A stretch of DNA of 64,000 bases from Zonotrichia leucophrys gambelii (lineage: Eukaryota; Chordata; Aves; Passeriformes; Passerellidae). Below are positions 44,866 to 57,674 of this stretch, piece by piece; position 1 is the first letter of the stretch; each line of letters opens with the position of its first letter. The notes under the pieces are model-generated. The model was not told the DNA's origin, did not search any database, and saw nothing but the letters and a program-made list of their open reading frames with translations. Location of the stretch: contig NC_088186.1 in the NCBI RefSeq assembly GCF_028769735.1, forward strand, positions 9,269,001 to 9,333,000, written 5' to 3'. Made by a program: the position numbers and the translations under genes.

Positions 44866-46701
44866 TGCTTTGGAACACCTTTCCCACAGCAATGCACCCC
44901 TAAGAACCTCCCTGTGTTTGCTGAGCCTCAGCTCTGATATTTTGGGTTGGGATGAGAGGGGCTAAATCCAGAGGAGGGCAAAGCACTGATGCCCTCCCTG
45001 TTTCCCAGCATCTCCAGCCTGGAACTGTGGCACAGGAGGGCACAGCTCCCACCCTGGGGAGCACAGCTGAGCTCACTGCTGCCCAAATGGGCTCCTTGTG
45101 CTGGGCCAGGGGAGCAGGGAGAAGGGCTCTGCTCCTGAAAGGGCTTCAGAAAGTGCAGAGGGAAAGGAATGAGAGGGAGGTGTCTTCACACACAAACTGG
45201 GTCTGCTGGTAGATAAATCCAAATACTGAGAGGTGAAAGAAGCAATGGAAGGAACCAGAAATCCCAGAGGAATCCCACTGATTGACACAGACTGTTCCTC
45301 ACCCAAAGAAACAGGGTGAGGGAAAAAACCCTGTGCTAAATACCTGGATATGGAGAAAAAAAAGAACAGAGACACTAGGAAAAAGAAAAGTGGGGGTGCA
45401 TAATAAAAAAGGGGTCTGTATTAGGTGATTTGGGAAATCTGAACTTCTCAAGTACCTCAGGCAGTGGGGAAAGAGAGAGGGAAATGTGGCCAGAAAATGA
45501 GGATAAAAAGGAGGCTGCATCCTCTAACAATTTCAGAGACCCCATGGCCTCTTCCTTTATTTAAATGAAGTTACAGGGCTCCTCTGCCTCCTTTTTGGAC
45601 ATAAATCTCCAATGTTTGTGGATGAGGGGAGGAAAAGGGAGAGGGAGTTGCTCCCCCAGAAGGGATTCAAAGCTCCCAGCAGCTGATGAGCAGATCCTCT
45701 TTAAAAATGCAGCACTGCCCTAAAATCCAGCAGAGCTCAGCTCTGAAGTTTGCTCTCCTGACTCCAAAAGCTCTGAGCATGAGCTGCAGGAAGCTCCTGG
45801 GGAAGTTGTGCCCCTTCCCCTGGAGCTGTTCCCTCTGACATAAATCCCCTCAAACCATCAGGGGGTTATCAAAGCAGTTACAGCCTCAGCCCTGCAGCAG
45901 GACACCCCCACTCATGGCTGGTTAAACACCAAACCAGGCCAGGAGGAGGCTTCAAACAGGACAAGATGTTCTCATCTTGTTCCTGCAAGAAAAATCCCTC
46001 AGCTCTCTAATCTGGCCACCCAAACCAGGAATGAATCTCCCAGACTGGGGAAAGGTTGTTCTGCTCCATCATCAATTTTTGGACTGGGTCAGCATCTGTA
46101 AAAAAATTTTAAGGGTTTCCATGTCCCTGTAAGTAATTCCCAGCATTCCCAGTCATCCCTGGTGTGACTACACATGGCATTTAGGTGAAGGACATCCTGC
46201 AGCCCCTGCTCACCCTGCAGCTCCCGGAGCCAAAACCAGGATCAAGTTTTCCTGTCTGGTTCAGTTGTGGAGTTCAGGAGTCCCCAGGGACAGGGCAATG
46301 AAACCTCCTCTGTGCCCACTGACAATGGGAAAAGTAAGCCCAAAAATCACATTAAAATCCTGCAGCAGCCTCTGCTGCAGCCACCAACTGGGACTAGCCC
46401 TGAGATTTACCACAACATTAAAAAAATGCAATGGCTGCTCTAAAAGCAGGAGAAGTTAAAAGAGGGTGGCACAAAACTCACCAGGAGCAGAAGGAAAACC
46501 AGAAGGGAACCAGCTGGTCCTTGGTTTGACCCCATTGGGATAATTGGGTAACCCTGGAGAGAGTTAGAAGGTGCTGCAGCACACAAGTGGAACATTCCAA
46601 CACTTCCCAGTTGCAAACTGGTGCCTGAACACCTGCACTGGGATCCCTGTTATCCCAGGGGAATGAAGTTAGCACAGCTGTGATCATGTGGGTTGGAAGA
46701 T
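44866..46701. other. Unassigned intron sequence
   Basis: No exon, repeat family or RNA gene recognised. Confidence 0.45.
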
Positions 46702-46706
46702 ATGTG

Positions 46707-47378
46707 TGTATTCAATTAACATCTATCAGAGCTGGGGCAGTTCTCTGCTGTCCATGGGCAGTTGTTTCTTTCTCTCTCCCACAGCCAACCCTCCCTCCAG
46801 GAGATCTCTGCTGTCCATGGCCACTGAGTGTCCCTGCAGGGCTGATCCCATTCCAGCATCCCATGGGGAGATGCTGCGCCCAGGGCAGGAGCCAAGCATT
46901 CCTACCTGGATCCAACCTGAGCCTGGCACAGCACAGCAGCCTTTGCCCCCTGCATTGCCAGAGGAGCAGCTTTCTGCTGCCCTGCATGGCCAGAGGGAGC
47001 CCAGGCCCATCTGCAGCAGCCCTGGAGCTGCAGAGGAAAACTCCCCCCTTGTGCAGGATCCCTGCTGCAGCAGAGCCACAGCTGGCACTGCAGGAGGGCT
47101 GAGCCCCCATGGGATGGGGCTGGGACACCGCCCTGACACACAGGGGGCAGGGCATGGTCTCACTCTGGCTCTGGCAGTGGTTTGTTTTCTTTATTTGAAC
47201 TATTGCATTTTTATTTTAATTTTCCTAGTAAAGAACTGTTATTCCTGCTCCCATATCTTTACCTGAGAGCCCCTTAATTTCCAAATTATAATAATTCAGA
47301 GGGAGGGGGTTTGCATTTTCCATTTCAGGGGAGGCTCCTGCCTCCCTTAGCAGACACCTGTCTTGTCAAACCCAGACA
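46707..47378 (-). mobile_element. Solo LTR, family B (5-bp TSD ATGTG)
   Basis: 672 bp; minus strand TGTCTGGGTTTGACAAGACA to TTGAATACA. Perfect ATGTG at 46702-46706 and 47379-47383. Confidence 0.92.
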
Positions 47379-48064
47379 ATGTGCCCCCCTAGGGGATGGA
47401 TCTCCACATTGGGGGTGATGCTTTGGGACTGTCCTGGGAAAGGCCCTGCCTCTGACTGTGCTGCCCTGGGCACTGCAGTTCACCATGGTGCATCCAGAAT
47501 TCCCCATGGAGTGTTTTACCCCCCTCAGTGCCTGCACAGGAGCTCAGGCCTCTGTTAAGGCCATGGTTAAACCTCAAACTCCCATGGTTTTCATGTTGAG
47601 CAACAATTCCTGAGTTCCTGGTGGCAGTGTGTGGGAGCAGCAGGGCGGCTGGGAGAGGGAATGTTTCCTGTGAGGCCCTTTGGGAAAACAGAGCAGCTTT
47701 CAGGAATTCATTTGCCATTTGGTGATTGCTTGAAGGTAAAAGAAAAAATATTTTAAAAAATAAAAATCCTGTGTGTTTTCTTGCAGTTGTTTCATTTGTT
47801 ATACCCCTTCCAAAACACTGCTTAAACAGCCCCCACTGCTCAGCTCCAGCCTTGGAAATTCCTGCTCCTGGCTCAGGAGGTTGCCAGGCTTGGGTTTTGT
47901 ATTTCAGGCAAAACAGGATATAAAGAAGCATTTTATCCTTAATCAAAACAGGATTATTAAGGATCAAATAAGAATCCCTCAAAGCTCATCCCCTTTCCAG
48001 ATCATTTTACATCCCATCACCACCTCAGCACTCCAGGGAGGAAGAGAACATTGGGGACTCATTC

Positions 48065-48260
48065 CACTGAATCCCTAAGGTTGGAGAAACCCTCTAAGAC
48101 CAAGTCCTGCTGCCACAGCACTGCCAAGGCCACCACTGCCCATGTCCCCAAGTGCCACATCCACACATTTGTTAGATCCCTCCAGGGATGGGGACTCTGC
48201 CACTGCCCTGGGCAGCTGTGCCAGGGCTGGATGAGCTTCACCTTTCCCTGGTACCAACCC
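48065..48260 (-). mobile_element. CR1 LINE 3' end
   Basis: 'ctaaggttggagaaaccctc', 'catgtccccaagtgccac', 'ccctccagggatggggact'; same subfamily as 6907-7185. Confidence 0.8.
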
Positions 48261-48607
48261 AAAGCTCCCCTGGTGCACACTGAGAACATTTCCTGTCACC
48301 TGGGAGAAGAGCCTGATCCCCACCTGGCTCAGGGATTGCAGAGACATCCAAACATTGCTGGATGCACTGGGAACTTTGTTCCCTGAGGAAGGAGCTGGGA
48401 TTGGGATGGCTTCAAGGGGAGGGGACAGCCTGCCTGGCCCTGCCACCTGTGGGGCTCCAGCTCATCCAGGACATCCCCAGGGAGGAGAGAGGCAGGGAGG
48501 CACTGCTGTCTGTCAGAGCCTAAATGAGAGATGTGGAATGCCAGGAGCTCTCCAAAATGCAGTTTATTGTAACCAAGGTGTTACAGCAGCCCAGGGTTGT
48601 GGGTGAC

Positions 48608-48830
48608 GACCAGGGGCAGCCCCAGCTGCTGGGGCCGTGGGCACTGCCAGGGATCCAGGGTGGGCACCCTGTGCCAGGGCCTGCCCACCCTCACAGGGAA
48701 CAATTCCCAATTCCCAATATCCCATCCAGCCCTGCCCTCTGGCAGTGGGAGCCATTCCCTGTGTCCTGTCCCTCCATCCCTCCAGTCCCTCTGCAGCTCT
48801 CCTGGAGCCCCTTCAGGCCCTGGGAAAACA
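48608..48830 (-). mobile_element. CR1 LINE 3' end
   Basis: 'gggcactgccagggatccag', 'ccaccctcacagggaacaat', 'ggagccccttcaggccctgg'. Confidence 0.87.
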
Positions 48831-50242
48831 TCACCATGAACCACCACGGGACATCCATTCCCAAGGTTGCTCAGAGCACAAGAAAGGAAAAGTATTGATT
48901 GGAAGTGGCTGCAGATTTTCTGGAAGAATGGTTTTCTGACAGAAAATGACAATTTGATCATATCAAATCCTCCTGCTGGAAGGGGTCAAACTTAGCAAAA
49001 GCTCATTTAGGAAAACAGTCACAATCTGTCTGATTGGGTTAAACACACTTGTTCTTGTTTTGAAAACATGTTTATTTTCATTTTGTCAAGATTCATGCCA
49101 GAAATAAATTCTAAAAACAAAATTAAAATATTTTTATCCCCACCTAAACAAGCCCTTCTCCTTGGAAAATTCTGACTTCAGCTTTCCAAAGAGGAATTTT
49201 GACACTGCAAAATATTTTTGGCATGGTGGAAACTCGAGGTTCTGCCCTGACTTTGAACCTGTGTGAGTACTTTTTGCCCCAGAAGGTTAATAGGATGAAT
49301 AAATTATATAGAATATTTGCAATAATTGTTTCAATTTTTATACTGACATCAGTTGTAATCACACCTCTTAATGAGAATGGGGGAGGCTGAGGGAATCTTT
49401 GGTGTGCTTTTGTGGAAATATTATTTTGTTTGGTACTTTTTTGGGTTTTTTTTTCCTTTTTGGGTGGGGTTTTTCTAAGTTATTAGCTACAAATCAAGGT
49501 CCTGGTCCAGGAAAAAATCCCTCCATTGCAGCAGACCCAGCTGGGATGCAGAGTGTGACCTGTCCCCATGGATGGGTGGCAGTGACATCCCTGATTTTTC
49601 CGGCCTGGAACCCCCTTTGGGAGCACTGGGGGCTCATTCTTCCTGATCTTGCCAAAAGAGAGCAAAAAGCTGCAGTGTGAATAGCAACCAGAATTAGGCC
49701 AAAAATCTGAGCACCAGATCCACAGCAGTGTTTATGTTCTAACTCCTCCTGATTTCAAAGTGTCCAGGAGCCAAACCTTTCATGGATGCAGGCTGCAGAA
49801 ATTATTCCTCTGTTCTTTACCCTGGTTTTCTCCTCTCCCCTGTCATCACACACTTGATTTCATTCACCAGCGCCTTTGCCTTGTTCCCTCTGGTACTCCG
49901 AAGGCATTTCATTTCATTTCCATTTTTTCAGACATTAAAAGCATTTCTTTTGAATTCTGGTGCCTTCAGCACGTGAAATGAGCCTCAGCTGCACTGAACA
50001 AACCCCAGCCTGATCTCGTTACACGCCTGTTCTTCAGAGGCAATGAGGAGAAAGGGGGAAGCAGCTGCCTCTCCAATCCCCCCTGCATTAACCACGCTCC
50101 CAGTTCAAAGCTGAATGCAGGGGGCCCAGCTCCAGGTGCAAACCCTGCTGCTCCTGCTGCTCCCTGGAATTCAGAGCTGGACACCAGTGCTGGAGCCTGC
50201 TCTGGATTTTTAACAGTGTGGTGTGACTGATACAAAATCATG
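48831..50242. other. Unassigned intron sequence
   Basis: 48960-49480 is AT-rich with T runs; nothing else identified. Confidence 0.45.
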
Positions 50243-50706
50243 GAATCACAGAATGTCCTGAGCTGGGAGGGACACCAAGGATCACACTATGCCACCCCTG
50301 TGCCTGCGCAGACCCCCAACAACCCCATCCTGGTGCCCCAGTTCTGGCAGGGAGGAACAGGAGCACAGCCTGGGGTTAAATCACTGCCTGCTGGGGGACA
50401 GGATCTGCACTTGCTGAAAAGGGATGGGAATCTCAACTGGTGCTGCATGGACTGAGGGAATCAGAGTAGCACAGAATGTCCTGAGATGGAAGGGGCTGAA
50501 GGGATCATCCAGGTGTCCAACTTCTGTCCCTGCCCAGCCCCCCCAGCAGCCCCAGCCTGGGCACCCCTGGCAGCGCTGCCCAAAGGCTCCTGGAGCTCTG
50601 GCAGCCTCGGGGCCGTGCCCATTCCCTGGGCAGCCTGGGCAGTGCCAGCACCCTCTGGGGGCAGAGCCTTGCCCTGAGCTCCAGCCTGAGCTGCCCTGGC
50701 CCAGCC
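50243..50706. repeat. 464-bp inverted repeat, left arm
   Basis: From 'gaatcacagaatgtcctgag' to 'ctgccctggcccagcc'. It is the reverse complement of 51561-52024 with scattered differences. It contains two consecutive CR1-like 3' ends in reverse orientation. Confidence 0.9.
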
Positions 50707-50889
50707 TCAGGCTATGTGCAGGACGTGTTTATTGTGCAAGAAGGGCTGGGATGTTGAGACTGCCCAGGTGCAGGGGGCTGTGCTGTGCAAAGTGCTGCGG
50801 ACACAGATCCTGTTCCCTCCAGGAGGTGATGTTATAGAAAATCATGGGAAAATTCTCACCCTCTGTAAGGGAGAAAAGGATGGTTTGTG

Positions 50890-51062
50890 TTGAAATGGAC
50901 CTTAAAGCCCATCCAGTGCCACCCCTGCCATGGCAGGGACACCTCCCACTGTCCCAGGCTGCTCCCAGCCCTGTCCAGCCTGGCCTTGGGCACTGCCAGG
51001 GATCCAGGGGCAGCCACAGCTGCTCTGGGCACCCTGTGCCAGGGCCTGCCCACCCTCCAGGG
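50890..51062 (-). mobile_element. CR1 fragment in the inverted-repeat spacer
   Basis: 'gaccttaaagcccatccag' to 'gcctgcccaccctccaggga', reverse complement. Confidence 0.87.
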
Positions 51063-51429
51063 AATAAGAGAAGGTAAAATCAGGTCACCCAAGCTCAGAT
51101 CTAAAGCTGGCTCCTGGCTCATGCAGGCGAAGTGGAGCAGCTTGGCTTAGTTCTGTCTCAACGTCACTTGAGCTGAGCTGCATTAGGAGCCACATCCCTG
51201 AGGTGGGAAGGTGCCTCCAACCAGGACAGGAATTTTCTACCATGTCCCAGAGAGATCTGCAGGAATGGGGGTCTGTTCTGAGGAGGTGAGTTGGTGGCTC
51301 TGCTTCACCTGCTGGACGTGTGGGAGCACAGAGTCCCCTCTGCTCTTGATACCCCTGCCTCCACCTTTAGAAGAAAAATCTAGAGCTGAGAGAGTTAAGA
51401 AAACAGTGAAGGCTCTGGAGGGGCTGTGA

Positions 51430-51790
51430 GGAGCAGCTGAGGGCTCTGGGGTTGTTCAGCTGGAGCAGAGTGAGGGCAGAGCTCCCCGGGGCTGCAGCTC
51501 CTCCCGAGGGGCAGCTCCATCTCTGCTCTGGGCCAGGGACAGGAGCCAGGGCACGGCTGGGGCTGGGCCAGGGCAGCTCAGGCTGGAGCTCAGGGCAAGG
51601 CTCTGCCCCCAGAGGGTGCTGGCACTGCCCAGGCTGCCCAGGGAATGGGCACGGCCCCGAGGCTGCCAGAGCTCCAGGAGCCTTTGGGCAGCGCTGCCAG
51701 GGGTGCCCAGGCTGGGGCTGCTGGGGGGGCTGGGCAGGGACAGGGGCTGGGCTGGGGGATCCCTTCAGTTCCTCCCAGCTCAGGATATTC
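51430..51790 (+). mobile_element. CR1 LINE 3' part
   Basis: 'aggagcagctgagggctctg', 'gttcagctggagcagagtga', then 'ctgcccagggaatgggcac' and a 'ctcaggatattctgtgg' end; overlaps the right arm. Confidence 0.75.
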
Positions 51791-52024
51791 TGTGGACTCT
51801 GATTCCCTCAGTCCATGCAGCACCAGTTGAGTTTCCCATCCCTTTTCAGCAAGTGCAGATCCTGTCCCTCAGCAGGCAGTGATTTAACCCCAGGCTGTGC
51901 TCCTGTTCCTCCATGCCAGAACTGGGGCACCAGGGTGGGATTGTTGGGGTGTCCGGGCAGGCACAGGGGTAGCACTGTGTGATCCTTGGTGTCCCTCCCA
52001 GCTCAGGACATTCTGTGATTCTGT
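51561..52024. repeat. 464-bp inverted repeat, right arm
   Basis: From 'ggctgggccagggcagctca' to 'gacattctgtgattctgtg'. Together with 51430-51560 it reads as a sense CR1 tail followed by a second CR1 tail. Confidence 0.9.
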
Positions 52025-53058
52025 GCCCCAAACACCACGAGCAGTTCATGCTCTGGGCAGTGGCACTGCCCCCTCATGGATCCCACAGAGCCCTCCTGGC
52101 TTTGTTCCCCATTGCTGAGCAGGAATTCCCCAGTGAGAGGAGCAGGGTGTGAGGAGGAGCCGGCCTAGCAGGGCTGCAGGGAAGCAGACAGCTCCTGTGT
52201 AATGCACACAACAATCCAGGCAGCTCTTCCCGTGGGGATTGCTCAGCACTGGCGTCTCCCCTGTGTGTGCAGTCACACACAGACACTGCACAGCCCCTCT
52301 GGCCCTTGCTTACCCCAGCAGCTTTACAGGTTCTGTGGGATTTAGGGCCTATTTTAGCCTTTATCCTAAAGTGGAAAAGCACCCGACCAAAAGAAAACAA
52401 CCCCCAAAATCATTAGACTGAGAACTACCAATAGTGATTAACAGAGAAAAACAACAAAGGAGCTCCCAAAACACACGAGCTGGGAACAATCTGGGGGAGC
52501 TCTTTGAAAGGAAAGCTTTTCATCAGGCTCAGCATGGCACTGAGCCATCCCTCTGATGCATCCTTCCCCTCTCTGCCACACCAAACACCCAGCGCAAGGT
52601 TTGAGGGCTCAACCACCAACTTTCATCATTAGAAATAAACCAGGATCATTTACTGCTCAAACAGGCTGGGGGAGAGCAGCAGATGCTGCCAAGGCCTGGG
52701 GGCAGCCCCTTGTGCCCCCAGTATGAGGTTGGGGTTTCACAGCAGCTCCCCCAGCACTTGGCATCCCTGCCAGGGGATCAGGGTCAGCTCCTCTCCCCCA
52801 GCCAGGCAAAGCTGGAGACATGAATTGCCTTGTGCAGGGTTGTGTAAAAAGCCACTGGAAACCCATGAGAAAGAGCCCACTTGGTCCCTTCCATGTGTTT
52901 CTCAGTGGATCACAATGCCACAGGTCCCCAGGAGGGATTTGGGACAGGAGCTCTGCTCTGCAGAGCACTTAAACCTGGGCTCGGAGCTGAGCTTGGGCTC
53001 CACGGTTTAACAGGGAGGTTCTCAAGGTCTTGTCCATGAGCCACAGCTTCCAGAACGA
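52025..53058. other. Unassigned intron sequence
   Basis: No gene, RNA or known repeat seen. Confidence 0.45.
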
Positions 53059-53063
53059 GCAGG

Positions 53064-53738
53064 TGTTCCAGATTGCAATGCAAGATGTTTTCCATTACCA
53101 TCTGTATGGCAGATTACCTTTGTCAAGTGGGCAGTTTGCCTTATCTCTCTCTTTGAGTGACCACATCCACTCCTCCCTCCGGAGGGGACATTGCTGATAA
53201 CAGCTATTGAATGTCACTGCATGGCTGATAAGAACTACAGTATCCCATTGTGAGATGCTCCGCCCAGAGGGAGGAGCCAAGCATTGCTACCCAGATATAA
53301 TCCAGAGGTTTTGAGACACCAGCATGCCTTTCTCCACTGGATTCCCCAGAGGAACAGCAGCTGCCTCTTCTCCCACTGGATCTTCAGAGGAAGAATACAT
53401 CCTTCTCTACAGGATCCCTGCTCCAACAGAACCACCCCTGACACTGCAGGAGGGCTGCAGCCACATTTCCAATTGACTGCCACCAACAGCCTGACCCACA
53501 GGGTGTCAGGTTGGGTTCTGACTCTGTCAGTGTTGTTGTAGTGCACTGCATTGTTTATTTTATCCTTTTATTTTTCTTCCCTATTAAAGAACTGTTATTT
53601 CCTGCTCCCATATTTTGCCTGAGAGCCCCTTAATTTAAAATTTATAGCAATTCAGAAGAATGGAGAAGGTTTACATTCTCCATTTCAGGGGAGGCTCCTG
53701 CCTTCCTTAGCAGACTCCTGTCTTTGCAAACCAAGACA
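53064..53738 (-). mobile_element. Solo LTR, family B (5-bp TSD GCAGG)
   Basis: 675 bp; minus strand TGTCTTGGTTTGCAAAGACA to AATCTGGAACA. Perfect GCAGG at 53059-53063 and 53739-53743. Confidence 0.92.
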
Positions 53739-54142
53739 GCAGGAGATGGAGGACAGGGCTGGCAGGGAGCACTGGGGAGCCTGGGGGCTCTCACACTCCT
53801 GCGGCTGCTCGTGCCAATACCCCTGCTTGTGGCAGAGTGGCAGAAATGCTGCAACCCTCTTCAAAGTGTCTCCTTCAGAAGCTGCTCAGAGCAGCCATTT
53901 CCAGTCCATGCACACGCACACACTATGGATAGCTCAGCAGAAGAGGGACAGGAAGGGTCTTTGCATGATGTATTCCAGCAAGGTTTATTCCAAAGCACAG
54001 CAAAAGGATCAGGGACAAAGATAAAACCACGTGGTGTGCACAGGCTTAAGTGTGGGGTCAGTGACAATGACCTGAGGGCACAGGGTGGGCAAAGGGCAGC
54101 AACCTGCAGGGGCAATGAGGGATGGATAACTGGGGTGGGCAG

Positions 54143-54745
54143 TGTCAGAACCCAGGACATTCCTCTGGCTGCCCTGGAGGACTCGGGACCGTGGCAGGGG
54201 GCTCAGAGACCTTGGCATGGAGTCACAAACACCTGTGCCTTTGATTTTAGCCCATGGAAACAATTACCAACTTTGCAAGCCACAAGGGTTTGAATAGAAC
54301 GATAGTGAATTTGTCACAGAATGAAAATGTAGAATTTTGGGGTTTTAGAATGGGACTTCAAGAGGCAAGATGGAGGAATCTGGGCGTGTCCTATCCTTCT
54401 TCTCCTTCTTGTCCTCCATCTTCTTCTGTGATGGTGACACTTTTCATCTGGTTTAGAGTAGAGACAGACTGTCTAACATAGGTGATAGGTATTGGAAAAT
54501 TATTGTAAATAAAGCACACATAGTTCTTAGTATAAGAAGCTAACACCGCCCTGAAGGTGGTCAATGTGCCACAACCTGACCTGCTGGACAGACCTTGGCA
54601 GGTCAGAAGGACATATTAGATAAGAGCAAATAAACAACCTTGAGAATGAGAGCCAAGGAATTCTGTCTTCTTCTTCAGTCTCTAGACTGGGAAAAAGAGA
54701 CTTTCCAACACCGCAGGGTCAATCTCCAAACCAGAGACCTCATCA
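54143..54745 (+). mobile_element. Solo LTR, family C (5-bp TSD GGCAG)
   Basis: 603 bp, TGTCAGAACCCAGGACATTC to GACCTCATCA. Perfect GGCAG at 54138-54142 and 54746-54750. It serves as the unfilled relative of 33060-34055. Confidence 0.92.
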
Positions 54746-54763
54746 GGCAGTGTCAACAAAGCC

Positions 54764-55130
54764 TGTCACTGTGATATTTTATGAAAAATCCCTTCACCAG
54801 GATTTCTCCTCCTGGGAAGCTGGGAAGCTTCAGCTTCTCCCTGTTTTGCTGCTTTGGAATGTGATTTGGAGAACTGTTTACCCAGCATGTGAATTGGTTT
54901 TACTTAATGGCCAATCCCAGTCCAGCTGTGTCAGACTCTTTGGTCAGTCATGGGTTTTTATTATTCATTCTTGTCGAGCCTTCTGATGTATCCTTTCTCT
55001 ACAGTTTAGTATAGTTTTAGTATAGCATTTTCTTTTAATATAATATTATAAAATAATAAATCAGCCTTCTGAGAACATGGAGTCAAATTCTCATCTCTCA
55101 CCTCATTCTGAATCCTTCATTATGGATGAA
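54764..55130 (+). mobile_element. LTR family A, 3' end unclear
   Basis: Starts TGTCACTGTGATATTTTATG 18 bp after the family C LTR; ends in diverged text after 'catggagtcaaattctcatc'. No target duplication found. Confidence 0.75.
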
Positions 55131-56607
55131 TCTCTTCATCTGAGCTGAGAGAAGAATGCATTTATATGTATATGCTGAAAGTAGAGAAATACAGCTAAAT
55201 ATTTTAGTTATGGGCATTTGCAGCATTTATCCCTTTTGAAAGGAAGTTTGCGTGTGGGGTCACAGAAAAGTTCTGCTCCCTTTTATTGCATCACTTAAGG
55301 CCTATTAATTTGCCAATTTTTTTCTTCTTAGAAGAAGTATTTTATCATACTCTCAGCAACTTTTTGTTTTTTGTGAAGGAGAGATTATCCTTTGACCAAA
55401 AAAAGGCAATAAACACATGAATGGACATGAATTTAGACCTCACAACACCACAAAAGTCATGTTTCTTTGGAGCCTTTGCATCCCCAGTGGGCTGCAGCTC
55501 TCTCCACATGGGAAGTGGCCCAAAAGGGAGGCACAGGTTCCTATTACTGAGGAGCCTAAAGAGAGCACAAGGCTTCCCCCAGCTCCACCAGCACCGCCTC
55601 GACTGGGGAATGATTCATCTCCATCTCCCGAGGATTTTTCTGGTAACTGCTGCAGATCCACCTTGGGATGACAGAGCAAAACTAGCAGCAAACCAATCTT
55701 GTCACTTCTATTTTTTCTCCCCCCCACAGAAAAAGCCATAATTTCAGGATTGAGGTATCAGAATCACAGCTAAGGACGAGCTGGCTCCTTACGCAGAGAT
55801 TTTTAATTTTTTTTTTTTTTGTGAAAGTCTGTTTTCAGCTGACAACGTTAAAGCTGCCACCCATAAATTTATTGGGGGAATTTATGAGCCAGCGAGGAAA
55901 GCCACCAAAAAAGGAGGAAGCAGAATCCATTCCAAATCTGGGGACAAGGAACATGTTTCAGTGGGATTGAAAGGTGTTAAAGTCAGTAAGCCAGAGAGAA
56001 AGCAGCACGAAATAAATACAGATACCCTCTAATCCCTAAATACTCTGTCTGGAGGACACGGAGAACTGTGCTGCAAACTCAAAGCAATAACTCCTAAAGG
56101 GCAGCCAGACCTGCTGGAATAAGGATGAAAGCAAGGGAGCAGCAGGACAAGTTAAACAAACACAAACACGTGACATGGCATTTATAAAGGGGAAAAATAA
56201 GAATGGTTTTCCTTGGCTGGGACTTTATTTGCAGTTGGCCCAAGTGAGGACGGCTGCTCTGCCAGAGCATGGGGATTGCTGGATCCACCTCCACAATCCA
56301 GTGTCCAACATCCCCACACCTGGAGCGTTCCCTGCCCTAAAAATGCCCACACCAGCATTTGTGGTGCTGTTCTGTGCCCACCCCCAGGGCAGGAATGATG
56401 AGCACAAGAAACATCTCATGGCACACGTGAAGGAAAGGCCAGGGGTTGTCACCACCTCTGCCTAAGCCTGTCCCCAACAGGGGCAGCCCCTGCAGGGGTG
56501 ACAAGGGACACGCTCACCCCTGTCCTCCCACAGCCACCTGAGGGACAGAACAAACCTTGGCAGGGCCACAGACCCATGACAAAGAGCAAAGAGAGGAATA
56601 ATGGGAT
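55131..56607. other. Unassigned intron sequence
   Basis: Short T runs at 55808-55820; otherwise nothing identified. Confidence 0.45.
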
Positions 56608-56745
56608 CACAGACCGGTTTGGGGTGGAAGAGACCTTAAAGCTCATCTCGTTCACCCCTGCCATGGGCTGGGACACCTTCCACTGTCCCAGGCTGCTCAG
56701 AACCCCATCAACCCAGCCTTGAGCACTTCCAAGGATGGGAAGGAA
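56608..56745 (-). mobile_element. CR1 LINE 3' end
   Basis: 'cggtttggggtggaagagac', 'cccctgccatgggctggga', 'gcacttccaaggatgg'. Confidence 0.82.
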
Positions 56746-56797
56746 CAAAATTGTTTTTAAGTTCAAGAGGCACATTTGCTGTTCATCAGATTTTTAT

Positions 56798-56850
56798 ATG
56801 TGTGTGTGCATATATATATGTATAAATTTTATATCTATATATATATATCA
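56798..56850. repeat. AT/GT microsatellite
   Basis: 'tgtgtgtgcatatatatatg' then 'atatctatatatatatatc'. Confidence 0.85.
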
Positions 56851-57674
56851 CAGACACACCATTTTTTACTTTTTTTTATTCAGCTCCTGGGCAAACCAGG
56901 CAGTTTATTATTTTTATTTCTCTCTCAGCACACGCAGGAAGCTCAGCAAGAACCGAGCTGCACACAGGCAGCACTTAGTCTGCAAAGGCATCCCCCTCCC
57001 TTAAATCCTATAAAAATCCCTAAAGGTAATCATTTACTAAAGAAAACAGAGATTTGAGGTCACAGCGTGTTTGTCAGAAAGGCAGGGGAGGTTCTGCAGG
57101 GGAAGTGCAGACAGGAGCTGAGCCCCCAGCTCAGCTTTATCAGGGCCAGCAGGGCAGCCTGGCTGGGATAATCCAAACCATTTCCAGGTCCATGAGAACA
57201 CAGCACTCATGGGAAGAGCTGGCAGGAGGCAGAGCCAGGGCCAAGGGAGAAATGAGAACCAGAACACCTGGCTGCAGAAATGGTCTAAAACATCCCCAAA
57301 TAATTAGCTCCTCAGCATTATCCCTTTCAGCAGGAATGACTGGAAATGAATTGGTATTTAACCAGAGACTCAGAGGCTTTAACACTGCAATATTTTCAAG
57401 CTGGGAAGAGGGAAGGGGGGAGTTGTTCTAAATTTCTGCCAAGTTCTCAGGGGCTGGGTTAACAGAGCAGTAAAAATGAAATAAATTAAAAAATAAGAAA
57501 GGTTGAACTTGGAACATGCAAGCAAGAGAATTTATGGGAACTTATTTAAGGCTGAGCTCAGTTTGGGTTCCAGCAATGGGCAGTGCAAGGGGGCTGTGAC
57601 AAACACCCCACAAGGTCACAGCAGGGCTGGAGATGGGACAGGGGGCAGTGCCAAGGCTCACTCAGCCATTGGGG

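Noticed and set aside
46688..47266. 145-192 codon frames on both strands
   Set aside because: They lie within a solo LTR with a perfect target duplication; no retroviral or host protein motif.
50486..51823. Identical 50-residue peptides encoded on opposite strands
   Set aside because: Explained by the 464-bp inverted repeat of CR1-like sequence, not by a gene pair.
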